Source of the DNA: an uncultured bacterium
Lineage (GTDB): Bacteria > Verrucomicrobiota > Kiritimatiellia > CAIVKH01
NCBI GenBank assembly: GCA_903906425.1
Contig: CAIVKH010000001.1
Span: forward strand, 1 to 64,000
Direction: 5' to 3'
Length of the DNA: 64,000 nt
Positions 19,253 through 28,685 of this stretch are shown here, one piece after another. The notes below the pieces were generated by a model that was given only the letters and a program-made list of their open reading frames with translations, did not search any database and was not told the DNA's origin. The position numbers and the translations under genes are program-made. How positions within the stretch are numbered: the first letter of the stretch is position 1; each line of letters opens with the position of its first letter.

Positions 19253-19660
19253 ATGTCTGTCTTCTCCATGACCAAAATAGTTATGAAGGCGATGGTGAGA
19301 CCGCCCGTCACGCACCGCTATCCCTTCGAACCCCGCGTGCACGTACCGCTCACGCGCGGCGAACTCGCCATCGAGATCGAAAAGTGCATCTTCTGCATGC
19401 TCTGCGAAAAGAAATGCCCCACCGGCGCCCTGAAAGTTGACCGCCCCGGCAAAGTCTGGACGATCGACCGCCTCGCCTGCATCACCTGCAACTACTGCGT
19501 CGAAGCCTGCCCGAAAAAATGCCTCGCCCTGACCACCAACCACGCGACGCCAACGGTCACCAAAGAAAAAGAATCCCATCGCCCCGCGCCCAAGCCCGCC
19601 GCCCCGCCGCCCGCAGCCGTAAACGTGGTGTCTGGCGCGCCGCCCGCAGCCACAACGTAA
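19253..19660 (+). CDS. echF: Ech-type 2x[4Fe-4S] ferredoxin subunit with Pro/Ala-rich C-terminal tail
   Basis: CIFCMLCEKKCP and CITCNYCVEACP clusters. Confidence 0.9.
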   Translation: MSVFSMTKIVMKAMVRPPVTHRYPFEPRVHVPLTRGELAIEIEKCIFCMLCEKKCPTGALKVDRPGKVWTIDRLACITCNYCVEACPKKCLALTTNHATPTVTKEKESHRPAPKPAAPPPAAVNVVSGAPPAATT

Positions 19661-19661
19661 T

Positions 19662-19708
19662 TTCCAATCATTGGAAAATCCCGCGGCGCAAACTTCCAAT
19701 GATTGGAA
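19662..19708. repeat. Paired-palindrome array 7 (2 copies, 32-bp phase) filling the 49-bp convergent gap
   Basis: ttccaatcattggaa 19662-19676; ttccaatgattggaa 19694-19708; flanking stops at 19660 (+) and 19710 (-). Confidence 0.98.
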
Positions 19709-19709
19709 G

Positions 19710-22253
19710 TCACGCCCCCTTGGAGGATCGCCGCCGGAGTTTCCAAAATTCAAATCCGAGGACGCTGATGATACCGCCGGCAAGACAGATGGCGACGTCC
19801 GTCAAGTGCAGCGGTGCGAAGCGGAACAGTTCTCGCGGAAAAGGCAGCGCGAGGATGAGGGCAAGAAAAACGGCCGCCGTGCCGACGACCCACCAAACCG
19901 CGGTGTTGGGCGTGCGCAAGGAGGCGATGATTGACTGGGTTTGTGAACGATTCGAGAGAATCAGCGCGAGGTTGGCGATGATGAGCGTGGTGAAACACAT
20001 GGCACGCGCCTCTGTCTCGCCCTGGCCGCGATACAGCACGACACCGAAGACCGTGAAAACGACGGCCAAAACGCTCATGCCTTGCAGCACGCTGGAGATG
20101 ATCCGCCGGCGGCTGAAAAGCGGTTCCGCCGGATCGCGCGGGCGGCGGCGCATGATGTTCGCTTCTTCGGGTTCGGCTTCGAAAACGGTCGAACAGGCCG
20201 GATCAATGATGAGTTCCAAAAACAGAATGTGAACCGGCATGAGAACCAGCGGCCACTTCAGCATGACGGGGATCAACGACATGCCGGCAATCGGAACATG
20301 AATCGCAAAAATGTAGGCGATGGCTTTCTGGATGTTGTCGTAAATGCGGCGGCCAAGCTTGATGGCAGCGACGAGGGAGGAAAAATCGTCGTCGAGCAAA
20401 ACGAGCGCGGCGGATTCGCGCGCGACATCCGTGCCGCGCGCGCCCATCGCGATGCCGATGTGCGCGGCTTTCAACGCAGGCGCGTCGTTCACGCCGTCAC
20501 CCGTCATCGCGACGATCTCGCCGTTTGCTTTCAACGCTTGGACAATCCTAAGTTTTTGCTCCGGGACAACGCGGGCAAAAATATTCACCTTGCCGATGCG
20601 CTGTCGCAGTTGCGCGTCGTCCAGGTCGGATAATTCGGGACCGGTCATCAATTCGCCGTGCGGCAGACCTGCCTGGCTGGCGATTTGCTGCGCGGTTATC
20701 GGATAGTCACCGGTGATCATCACCACGCGAACGCCGGCGGACTGACATTCGGCGATGGCTGCGGGCACGGTCGGTCGCAGCGGATCGGCCAGCGCGATCA
20801 GGCCGAGAAATTCAAAAACGAAATCGTGCTGGCCGGGCGGCAATTCGCCCTGCTGACGAAAACAGGCGCGGGCGACGCCAAGCAAGCGCAGTCCGTCTTT
20901 CGCCATCGCGTCAACTTGACCGGCCAGCGTTTTTGTTTGCGCCGGGGTGAAATGGCAGAGATCGGCGATGGCCTCCGGCGCGCCTTTGGCCGCGATGATG
21001 TAGTCGTTTCCCGCGCGCGATTTCCAGACATGCGAGAGCGCCAGCAACTGGCGGGAAAGCGGATACTCGCGAATCAATTCCCAATCGGCGTGCAAGTGTT
21101 CGGTTCGCGCGAGGCACTTGTTGCCGACTTCGTGAATCGCTTTTTCCATCGGATCGAACGGGTCGCGCTGGCTCGCGAGAATGGCGAACTCGACGAGTTC
21201 ATGCACGGCCTCCGGCAATGCGTCGCTTCCAATTTTTCCGAGATCGCAGACAACATCATTTGCTTGCAGACGCGCCACGGCCATCCGGTTCATCGTCAGC
21301 GTTCCGGTCTTGTCCGTGCAAAGTACCGTCGCTGAACCGAGCGTTTCGATGGCGGGAATTCGGCGCGTGAGCACGTGCTTGCGCGAAATCCGCCACGCGC
21401 CAAGCGCGAGAAATATTGTCAGCACAACCGGAAATTCTTCCGGCAGCGTCGCCATCGCAAGCGTGATGCCGGCCAGCAATCCTTGCAGCCAGTCTCCGCG
21501 CGTCAGGCCATACACAACGACGACTAGCACGCAGAGCGACAGCCCGATAATCGCCAGCTTCTTCACGAGACGGCCTGTGGAGCGCTGTAGCGACGTTTCT
21601 TCCCGCTTGACCGTCTGGAGCGACTTTCCGATTTTGCCGATCTCGGTATTTGCGCCGGTCGTCTGAATCTCGGCGATGCCTTGTCCCTGCACGACGAGCG
21701 TTCCGGAAAAAACTGCCGGCGAATCGTCACCTCCGGGACGCTGCATTGTTTCGCCGGCCTGTTTGCGGACCGGAACGGATTCGCCTGTCAATAGCGACTC
21801 GTCCACCGAAAGGTTGAGCGCGTCGCGCAGAAGCGCGTCAGCGGGGACGCGGTCGCCCTCGCGAACAATCACGATGTCGCCGCGCACAACTTCGCGCCCG
21901 GGAATCCGTTTCTCCTGTCCGTCGCGAATGACAAAGGCGCGCGGGCTGGACAAATCGCGCAGCGCCTCCAGCGCCCGTTCCGTCTTGCGTTCCTGATATA
22001 GCGTGATGCCCATGACCACGAAGACGAAGCCGAGCAACATCAGCGCTTCCTCTTTGTCGCCGAGCACCAGATAGATTACGCCGCACGCCACGAGCAGGAG
22101 GAACATCGGCTCGCGCACAACTTCCCAGGCGATGGCAAAAATGCTGCGCGGTTTCGCCGAGGGCAGTTCGTTGAAACCTTCTGTCTGTAGCCGCTCCTCA
22201 GCCGCAGTCTGCGAAAGACCCTGCAATTTACGGATGTTCAAATGACTGTTCAT
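19710..22253 (-). CDS. P-type cation-transporting ATPase (Ca2+-ATPase-like)
   Basis: CTDKTGTLT phosphorylation motif, SLLTGES, MITGDYPITA, MTGDGVNDAPALK. Confidence 0.9.
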   Translation of the reverse strand: MNSHLNIRKLQGLSQTAAEERLQTEGFNELPSAKPRSIFAIAWEVVREPMFLLLVACGVIYLVLGDKEEALMLLGFVFVVMGITLYQERKTERALEALRDLSSPRAFVIRDGQEKRIPGREVVRGDIVIVREGDRVPADALLRDALNLSVDESLLTGESVPVRKQAGETMQRPGGDDSPAVFSGTLVVQGQGIAEIQTTGANTEIGKIGKSLQTVKREETSLQRSTGRLVKKLAIIGLSLCVLVVVVYGLTRGDWLQGLLAGITLAMATLPEEFPVVLTIFLALGAWRISRKHVLTRRIPAIETLGSATVLCTDKTGTLTMNRMAVARLQANDVVCDLGKIGSDALPEAVHELVEFAILASQRDPFDPMEKAIHEVGNKCLARTEHLHADWELIREYPLSRQLLALSHVWKSRAGNDYIIAAKGAPEAIADLCHFTPAQTKTLAGQVDAMAKDGLRLLGVARACFRQQGELPPGQHDFVFEFLGLIALADPLRPTVPAAIAECQSAGVRVVMITGDYPITAQQIASQAGLPHGELMTGPELSDLDDAQLRQRIGKVNIFARVVPEQKLRIVQALKANGEIVAMTGDGVNDAPALKAAHIGIAMGARGTDVARESAALVLLDDDFSSLVAAIKLGRRIYDNIQKAIAYIFAIHVPIAGMSLIPVMLKWPLVLMPVHILFLELIIDPACSTVFEAEPEEANIMRRRPRDPAEPLFSRRRIISSVLQGMSVLAVVFTVFGVVLYRGQGETEARAMCFTTLIIANLALILSNRSQTQSIIASLRTPNTAVWWVVGTAAVFLALILALPFPRELFRFAPLHLTDVAICLAGGIISVLGFEFWKLRRRSSKGA

Positions 22254-22334
22254 AAGTGATCGAATGGCGGCCGTTTCACGTCATCGTATTCATCTCTCAC
22301 CAAAGAAAGCCAGTCATGAATACTCCGTGCAAAC

Positions 22335-22414
22335 TTCCAATCATTGGAAAAATCCGATTCGTGAACTTCCAATGATTGGTAGATTCCGTTCGCGTTTTCT
22401 TCCAATCATTGGAA
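22335..22414. repeat. Palindrome array 8 (3 copies, 32/33-bp phase)
   Basis: ttccaatcattggaa 22335-22349; ttccaatgattggta 22367-22381; ttccaatcattggaa 22400-22414. Confidence 0.97.
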
Positions 22415-22424
22415 ACTTGGGGTC

Positions 22425-23003
22425 ATGCCAACCGATGGCGGCGAACTCGAATTGATCCGGCGCGCGCGCGAGGGCGATGAAACGGCCTTCGCGGCGCTCG
22501 TTGATCGCTACGCGAAACCGGTGCTGAATTTCATCTGGCGGATCATTGGCGACCGGACCGACGCCGAGGACCTCGCGCAGGATTCGTTCGTCCGCGCGTG
22601 GCAACGATTGAATTCCTTCCGCGAAAACCGCGCCGCGTTTTCGACGTGGCTTTTTCAAATCGCGAGAAACGCCGCGATTGACCGGCTTCGCGCGCGCGCG
22701 CGGCGGCCGCAAACTCCGCTCGACGAAATCGCCGTCGAGCCGGCGTCGTCGCGACCCGGGCCGGATGCCGAGGCGCGTCACAACGAACTCGGCGCGGCCA
22801 TCGCTGCAGCGGTTGCGGAATTGCCGGAAGACCAGCGCACGGCGTTCGTGCTGGCCGAATATCACGGCATGGCGATGCGCGAGATTTCAGTCGTGATGGA
22901 CTGCTCGGAAAAATCCGTCGAGAACCGGCTGTACCGGGCGCGGCAGTTTCTTCGAGAGAAACTGGAGCCGTGGGGAAATTCTTTTTCGAAACCTGAAACC
23001 TGA
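22425..23003 (+). CDS. ECF-type RNA polymerase sigma factor
   Basis: ELIRRAREGDETAFAALVDRY, DAEDLAQDSFVRAWQRL, ENRLYRARQFLREKL. Confidence 0.92.
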   Translation: MPTDGGELELIRRAREGDETAFAALVDRYAKPVLNFIWRIIGDRTDAEDLAQDSFVRAWQRLNSFRENRAAFSTWLFQIARNAAIDRLRARARRPQTPLDEIAVEPASSRPGPDAEARHNELGAAIAAAVAELPEDQRTAFVLAEYHGMAMREISVVMDCSEKSVENRLYRARQFLREKLEPWGNSFSKPET

Positions 23004-23027
23004 ATTTGCGATTTGAAATCTGAAATC
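22986..23027. repeat. gaaacct/gaaatct simple repeat tract overlapping sigma-factor stop
   Basis: cgaaacctgaaacctgaatttgcgatttgaaatctgaaatc; encodes C-terminal KPET*. Confidence 0.6.
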
Positions 23028-23046
23028 AACGAAGGAAGGAAAAATC

Positions 23047-24270
23047 ATGAACATCAGCCGCCGCGACTTCATCGCCACAACCTCAACCGCCGCCGCGCTC
23101 GCGTCGCTGCGCGCGACCGCGCAAACCGCCGCGCCCGCGATCCCGCCCGCCGGCCCGAAAATCAAGCTCGGCCTCATCGGCTGCGGCGGCCGCGGTGTCT
23201 GGATTGCGAATTTTTTCAAGGAACACGGCGGCTACGAAATCCACGCGGTCGGCGATTATTTCGAGGACAAGGTGAAGGCGGCCGGCGCGAAACTTGGCGT
23301 TGATGCGTCGCGCTGTTTTTCGACGCTCTCGAATTACAAGAAAGTGATCGAGTCCGGCGTTGATGCCGTCGCGATCATCACACCGCCGTATTTCCGGCCG
23401 GAGCAGGCGGGAGCTGCGGTCGAAGCGGGCAAGCATGTTTATTGCGCGAAGCCTATCGCGGTGGACGTGCCCGGCTGCCTCACGATCGAGCAGCTCGGCA
23501 AAAAGGCGACGGAGAAAAAACAGGTTTTCCTGATCGATTTTCAGACGCGCGCGACGCCGTTCTTCATCGAAGCGCTCGAAAAAGTTCACGCGGGCGACAT
23601 GGGCGGGGTCGTTTTTGGCGAGGCGATTTATCACGGCGGCTGGCCGTTTGGCGGACACGCCGACGCGGTCCGGAAAAATCCGAACGATCCCGAAGTGAAG
23701 TTGCGCGCCTGGGGCATGTGCAAGATTCTCTCCGGCGACATCATCACCGAGCAGTTCATCCATTCGCTCGACGTGATGAACTGGGTGATGCAGAAGCCGC
23801 CGCAAAGCGCCACGGGCGATTGCGGGCTGAAAACGCACGACCTCGGAACCTGCTCCGACAATTTCACCGGTTTGTTTCGCTACGACGACAAGGTCAGCTT
23901 CACGTTCAACGGAATGCAATTTAACGACGAGGGATCGCAGCCCGGCGGTATCCGCGTTCGCGCGTTCGGACAGAGCGGCGTGTTCGAGGGCGAATACGGT
24001 GGAAACGTCATGATTCGCGGTCCGAAGATGTATCGCGGCGGAAAGTGTCCCGGGATTTACGCCGAGGGCGCGAAGACGAACATCGCGGATTTCCACAAGC
24101 GCGTCACCGAATCGCGATTCGACAATCCGACGGTCGCGCCCAGCGTGCAAAGCAACCTGATCACGATCCTCGGCCGCACTGCCGCGTATTCCGGCGACAT
24201 TGTCACGTGGGGAAAACTTCTCGCCTCGAAAGAAAAACTGGAAGCCGATCTGCGCGGGCTGAAAACCTGA
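23047..24270 (+). CDS. Gfo/Idh/MocA family oxidoreductase with Tat-type signal
   Basis: MNISRRDFIATTSTAAALASL; LGLIGCGGRGVWIANFF; CAKPIAVDV. Confidence 0.9.
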   Translation: MNISRRDFIATTSTAAALASLRATAQTAAPAIPPAGPKIKLGLIGCGGRGVWIANFFKEHGGYEIHAVGDYFEDKVKAAGAKLGVDASRCFSTLSNYKKVIESGVDAVAIITPPYFRPEQAGAAVEAGKHVYCAKPIAVDVPGCLTIEQLGKKATEKKQVFLIDFQTRATPFFIEALEKVHAGDMGGVVFGEAIYHGGWPFGGHADAVRKNPNDPEVKLRAWGMCKILSGDIITEQFIHSLDVMNWVMQKPPQSATGDCGLKTHDLGTCSDNFTGLFRYDDKVSFTFNGMQFNDEGSQPGGIRVRAFGQSGVFEGEYGGNVMIRGPKMYRGGKCPGIYAEGAKTNIADFHKRVTESRFDNPTVAPSVQSNLITILGRTAAYSGDIVTWGKLLASKEKLEADLRGLKT

Positions 24271-24280
24271 CGCATCCAGT

Positions 24281-24643
24281 TCAAGAAACGAAGGAGCGCC
24301 AGCGCTGGAGCATGTCGTGCCATGCCTGCAGTTCGCGGCGCGGGCGCTCGCCGAGCACGATGCCGATGCGGAATTTTCCGTCGGCTTCCGGCGCGCAACT
24401 CCGGACAACACCTTCCGCGCTGCAAAATCGGCCGTTTTCCGTCTCGAAGTTGAAATAGACCGTGACCTGAACCTTCGTTTCGTTGTCGAAAGGCGCATCG
24501 GCCACGAGGCCGATGCCGTTGAGCGACACGTCGCGCGCCACGGCGTCAACGGTCCGGCGCAGTTCCGGTTCGTCGGCGACGCGCTGAATGGTCACACAGA
24601 TCGCCCTGTCGATCCGCACGGTCTTGCGTTTATCGTCTTGCAT
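24281..24643 (-). CDS. PilZ domain protein
   Basis: MQDDKRKTVRIDRAICV ... ARDVSLNGIGLVADAPFDNETKV. Confidence 0.75.
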   Translation of the reverse strand: MQDDKRKTVRIDRAICVTIQRVADEPELRRTVDAVARDVSLNGIGLVADAPFDNETKVQVTVYFNFETENGRFCSAEGVVRSCAPEADGKFRIGIVLGERPRRELQAWHDMLQRWRSFVS

Positions 24644-24824
24644 GACGGAGAAACACTACCGCACTCGCGCCGTTCAACGAAACAGGAATATTGCGGCGAA
24701 GTTCTTCGATGACCGCGAAGCTCCCGCCGCGATGGCGAAAGGGCGCGGTGAAATCCGTAACGATTCGGGAGAAATAGAAAAACAAGTTTTGAAGCCGGCG
24801 TGCGTTGTAGCCTAGACTGTCAAC

Positions 24825-26366
24825 ATGGTGGTGAAGTTCCATTGTCCGCATTGCGAGGGTGCTCTTGAGTCGGAAGCGAATGTCTCCGGCTACGAAACCG
24901 ACTGCCCGCATTGCGGCAAGACCATCCGTACGCCGGGCACGGGAATTTATCCGGGGCTCGTGATTGATGACATGCGCGTCGAAAAGGCGATCGGGCACGG
25001 CTCGATGGGCGAAGTCTTCCTCGCCACGCAGACGCTGCTGGACCGCAAGGTTGCGTTGAAGGTTTTGAACTCGTCGCTCACGACCAGCGAGGCGGCGGTC
25101 GAACGGTTCATGAAGGAAGTGCGGCTGCTGGCGCGGCTGCATCACCCGAACATTGTCGCCGCATATTCCGCCGGCGAAACGATGGGCGTCTATTACCTGG
25201 CCATGTCGTATGTCAAAGGCGAAACGATGGCCGCGCGGTTGCAGCGGAAGGGCCGGCTGCCGGAGGAAGACGCGCTGGCCGTCGCGATCTGCGTGGCGCG
25301 CGCGCTCAACTACGCGTGGGAGCGCCACCACCTGCTGCACCGCGACATCAAGCCCGGCAACATCATGGTTGACCAGGACGGCGACATCAAACTCATGGAC
25401 ATGGGCCTGTCGAAAAGTCTGCTCGACGAGGGCGACGGAACGCAGGCCGGCATGGTGCTGGGCACGCCGCACTACATGAGCCCCGAACAAGCCGACTGCC
25501 GCCAGGACATCGACTGCCGCGCCGACATCTACGGCCTCGGCGCGACGCTTTACCACATGGTCACCGGCTCGCCGCCGTACCCCGGCTCGAACGTGCCGGA
25601 GATTCTCCAGTCGCAGCTCAACGCGCCGCTCACGCCCGTGCGCGAACGCAACCCGCAGGTGACGAAATCCACCGCCGCGCTCATCGAAAAAATGATGGAG
25701 AAGGACCGCACGAAACGCCACGTCGACTGGAACGATCTCATCGCCGACATCTCGCGGATCCTCATCAATGATTTCCCGTCTTCCGAGAGCGTGGATGTCG
25801 AAGGCGCGCGCGCGCAAGCCACCCCGCCCCAACGGCGGCGCGCTCTGTTGACCATCCTGCTGCTGGTCCTGCTTGGCCTTGGCGGCCTCGACTACTGGCT
25901 GATGAAGAACCCCGGCGAGACCGAACGCCTGAAGCAGATCATCGCGCGCGAATGGAAGCATTACAGCTCCGGCGCGGTCCGCGAACACAAACCGCCGCAC
26001 GTTCCCGCGACCAACGCGCACCCGGCCGACGCGTCCGCGCCTGCGCCGGCCGCGCCCGCCGCCGCGCCCCGCGGCCCGCTGCTCGAACTTGTCGCGAAGC
26101 GGCTTGAACACGCACGCAAAAACGGGGAGCTGGCGCCGCCGCTCCAGCGCATGCCCGCGGCCAAGGTCCAGGCGATCATTGATGCGATGCGGGAGCTCGA
26201 CAAGAAAACCGAGCCGCTGATCCACGACAGAAAACTCGTCGAGGCTGCAAAGCTGTACGAAGACTACAGCGGTGACTATGCGCAGGATACGCTCGTGGCC
26301 CGCCGCGCCGCCGCGCACATGCTGCTCGACGAAGCCATCCACGTCACCAACGCCCCGCCCCGCTAA
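24825..26366 (+). CDS. Serine/threonine protein kinase with N-terminal zinc ribbon and TM segment
   Basis: CPHCEGAL/CPHCGKT ribbon; IGHGSMGEVFLA, VALKVL, HRDIKPGNIM, DMGLSK, GTPHYMSPEQ; hydrophobic TILLLVLLGLGGLDYWL. Confidence 0.92.
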   Translation: MVVKFHCPHCEGALESEANVSGYETDCPHCGKTIRTPGTGIYPGLVIDDMRVEKAIGHGSMGEVFLATQTLLDRKVALKVLNSSLTTSEAAVERFMKEVRLLARLHHPNIVAAYSAGETMGVYYLAMSYVKGETMAARLQRKGRLPEEDALAVAICVARALNYAWERHHLLHRDIKPGNIMVDQDGDIKLMDMGLSKSLLDEGDGTQAGMVLGTPHYMSPEQADCRQDIDCRADIYGLGATLYHMVTGSPPYPGSNVPEILQSQLNAPLTPVRERNPQVTKSTAALIEKMMEKDRTKRHVDWNDLIADISRILINDFPSSESVDVEGARAQATPPQRRRALLTILLLVLLGLGGLDYWLMKNPGETERLKQIIAREWKHYSSGAVREHKPPHVPATNAHPADASAPAPAAPAAAPRGPLLELVAKRLEHARKNGELAPPLQRMPAAKVQAIIDAMRELDKKTEPLIHDRKLVEAAKLYEDYSGDYAQDTLVARRAAAHMLLDEAIHVTNAPPR

Positions 26367-26411
26367 CGCCGCCGCCCGTAATTTCAAAGCCCGGGCGGCC
26401 ACGAAGGAAAT

Positions 26412-26458
26412 TTCCAATCATTGGAAGTTTTCGCGGCCGGAACTTCCAATCATTGGAA
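26412..26458. repeat. Paired-palindrome array 9 (2 copies, 32-bp phase)
   Basis: ttccaatcattggaa 26412-26426 and 26444-26458; convergent gap. Confidence 0.98.
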
Positions 26459-26475
26459 CTTGCGAAACGGAACTT

Positions 26476-28518
26476 CTACTGCGCCTGCAGCCACTGCTTC
26501 ACGCCGGGGGCGGAGCGGCTGGCCGGGGCCAGCTCGAGGAATTTTTTGTAGGCCGCCTTCGCCTGCGGAAGTGTCGCGGCGCTGCGGGCGTAAATCTGGC
26601 CGAGCGCGAGATAGGCGTTGGCGTAGCCGGGATTTCGCTGCGTCAGATCGGTCAGCAGTTTTTCAGCGGCACGAAAATCATGCGATTCGAGATAGAGCAC
26701 GGCGAGGTTGTAGCGCGCCTCGGTGTAGTCGGGCTTGAGCTGGAGCGCGCGCAGGTAGGCGTCCTTCGCCTTCGCGGTGTCGCCGCGGAGGCTGTAGCCG
26801 GCGCCGAGATTGAACCAGGCGGTGTCGAGCGTCGGATCGTTGCGCACGGCCTGCTCGAAATAATACAGCGCGTTGTTCCAGTCGCCGCGCTGCTGGTAAT
26901 CGGCGGCCCGGCTGAACGCCTGCCGGCCGGCCGAGGGATTGCTCTCGCCGGTCGTGGGCCGCGATGCGGCGGCGACGTCGGGGTTGACTTCGTCGGGCGT
27001 GAGTTTCGATGGCAGCGTCTGCGGCGGCGCGCGATCGGGTTGTTGCGATGGCGCCGCGGGCGCCGCGTGCTGCACGGCTGCGGCAATTGCGGCTGCCGTA
27101 ACACCGCCTTCGCGCGACGGCGCGGCTGCCGCTGCGGAATTTGCCGCCGGCGAATGGCGGGCCGCGGTGATGAGGCGCATGCGCTCGCGGGCGAGCGACG
27201 CGCGGGAATCTGCGGGAAAAAGTTTCACGAAATCGGAATAGGTCTTCACCGCGTTGGCGGGCATCTCAATGCTTTTGTCGTAGAGCTGCGCGAGCAGCCA
27301 CAGCGCGTCGGCGCTCGACGGATCGGTCTGGACGGCCTGTTTGAAGCCGACCAGCGCGGTGTCGAATTCGCGCGTCGCGCAGGCTGCGCGGCCGAGGCCG
27401 AGGAAGGCGGGGCCGTAGGAATCGTTGAGCGTGAGCGCGGCCTTGAACGCGCGCAGCGCGGCGTCGTTCTGGCCCTGCGCGAGCTGAAAATTCCCAAGCT
27501 CGGTGTGGGCGCGGGCGGAATCCACGCACAGCTGCACGCCCAGCCGCAGCGATTTTTCCTGCGCGGTCTTGTCGCCGCGCGCGGCGGCCTGCTGCGCGGC
27601 CTGCAGGCAGAAGTTCAGCGCGTCTTCATTGCGCCCGTGGTCGGCGGCGTCGCGCGCCCTGGCCAGCAGGTCGGTGCCGCCGGAAAAAGTTGGAGGCTGG
27701 TCCGGCAGCGAAACGGGCGGAATTTTCACGGGCGGCAATTGCGCTGCGGCCGGCTCGCGATTTGTTTGCGCCGCGGCGGCGGCTCCGCCGAAGGCGGCGA
27801 GCCAGCGCCGCGCATAGCCGGCCTGCGGGCCGGAATTCGTGACGGCCAGAAATTTTCCAAAACACGCGCGGGCCTGCGCGGGATCGTTGAGGCGCGTCTG
27901 GTAGATCACGGCAAGATCGAAAAGCGCGGGCGCATATTTCTCATCGTGCCGCAGCGCGGACTGGATCGTCGCGACGGCGGTCTCGGGCTTGTCGGTGTCC
28001 AGTTCGATGAGGCCGATGGCGGTGAGGATGCGCGGCGAGGCGGGTGCGCGGCTGCGTGCGGCATAGAGGCAGCGGCGCGCCTCGGGCCACTGCTGCTTCT
28101 TCGCGTAGATCGCGCCCATGTATTCGAGCGGCCGCGGATCTTTTTCGTCCATCAGCGCGGTGTCCTTGAGGAGTTGGAGCGCGCGTGGCATGTCGCCGGA
28201 CTCGGCGCAGAGTACGCCGAGGTTGTAGGTTGGCTCCGGCGCGATGGGGCTGAGGCGGCGCGCGCTTTCGAAGGCTTCCATCGCCTCCTGCGTGCGGCCG
28301 AGCCTCCAGTTGGCGATGCCGAGATAGTTGTAGCCTTCGAGGTTCTGCTCGCTGCCGGGCCGCGCGGCGATGGATTTTTCGATCTGCGTGCAGGCGGCGT
28401 TGAAATTGCCGCGCTCGATTTCGCGCAGTCCGCGCTGCAGTTCGCGCTGGCCCGGCGGCTCGTCGCAGCCTGCGGCCAGCAGCAACGCGAGCGCCGTGAT
28501 GAAAAGTTTCTGTCGCAT
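26476..28518 (-). CDS. TPR-repeat lipoprotein
   Basis: Lipobox MRQKLFITALALLLAAGC; many TPR units (e.g. DTAWFNLGAGYSLRGDTAKAKDAYLRALQLKPDYTEARYNLAVLYLE). Confidence 0.88.
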   Translation of the reverse strand: MRQKLFITALALLLAAGCDEPPGQRELQRGLREIERGNFNAACTQIEKSIAARPGSEQNLEGYNYLGIANWRLGRTQEAMEAFESARRLSPIAPEPTYNLGVLCAESGDMPRALQLLKDTALMDEKDPRPLEYMGAIYAKKQQWPEARRCLYAARSRAPASPRILTAIGLIELDTDKPETAVATIQSALRHDEKYAPALFDLAVIYQTRLNDPAQARACFGKFLAVTNSGPQAGYARRWLAAFGGAAAAAQTNREPAAAQLPPVKIPPVSLPDQPPTFSGGTDLLARARDAADHGRNEDALNFCLQAAQQAAARGDKTAQEKSLRLGVQLCVDSARAHTELGNFQLAQGQNDAALRAFKAALTLNDSYGPAFLGLGRAACATREFDTALVGFKQAVQTDPSSADALWLLAQLYDKSIEMPANAVKTYSDFVKLFPADSRASLARERMRLITAARHSPAANSAAAAAPSREGGVTAAAIAAAVQHAAPAAPSQQPDRAPPQTLPSKLTPDEVNPDVAAASRPTTGESNPSAGRQAFSRAADYQQRGDWNNALYYFEQAVRNDPTLDTAWFNLGAGYSLRGDTAKAKDAYLRALQLKPDYTEARYNLAVLYLESHDFRAAEKLLTDLTQRNPGYANAYLALGQIYARSAATLPQAKAAYKKFLELAPASRSAPGVKQWLQAQ

Positions 28519-28685
28519 TGGTTGAATTCCAAAAATCAAATTCGCGTGACTCTACCGGCGCTTCACCGCCGCCGCAAGCACCGGACGTGCGGAGTGAACG
28601 TGCCGGCGGATGCGGCGTCAGCCGGCTTGACGGGAATGCCGGGGCGGGCTTTATTCCCCGCGAGCACGCGGAAGGGAAGCGTTTC

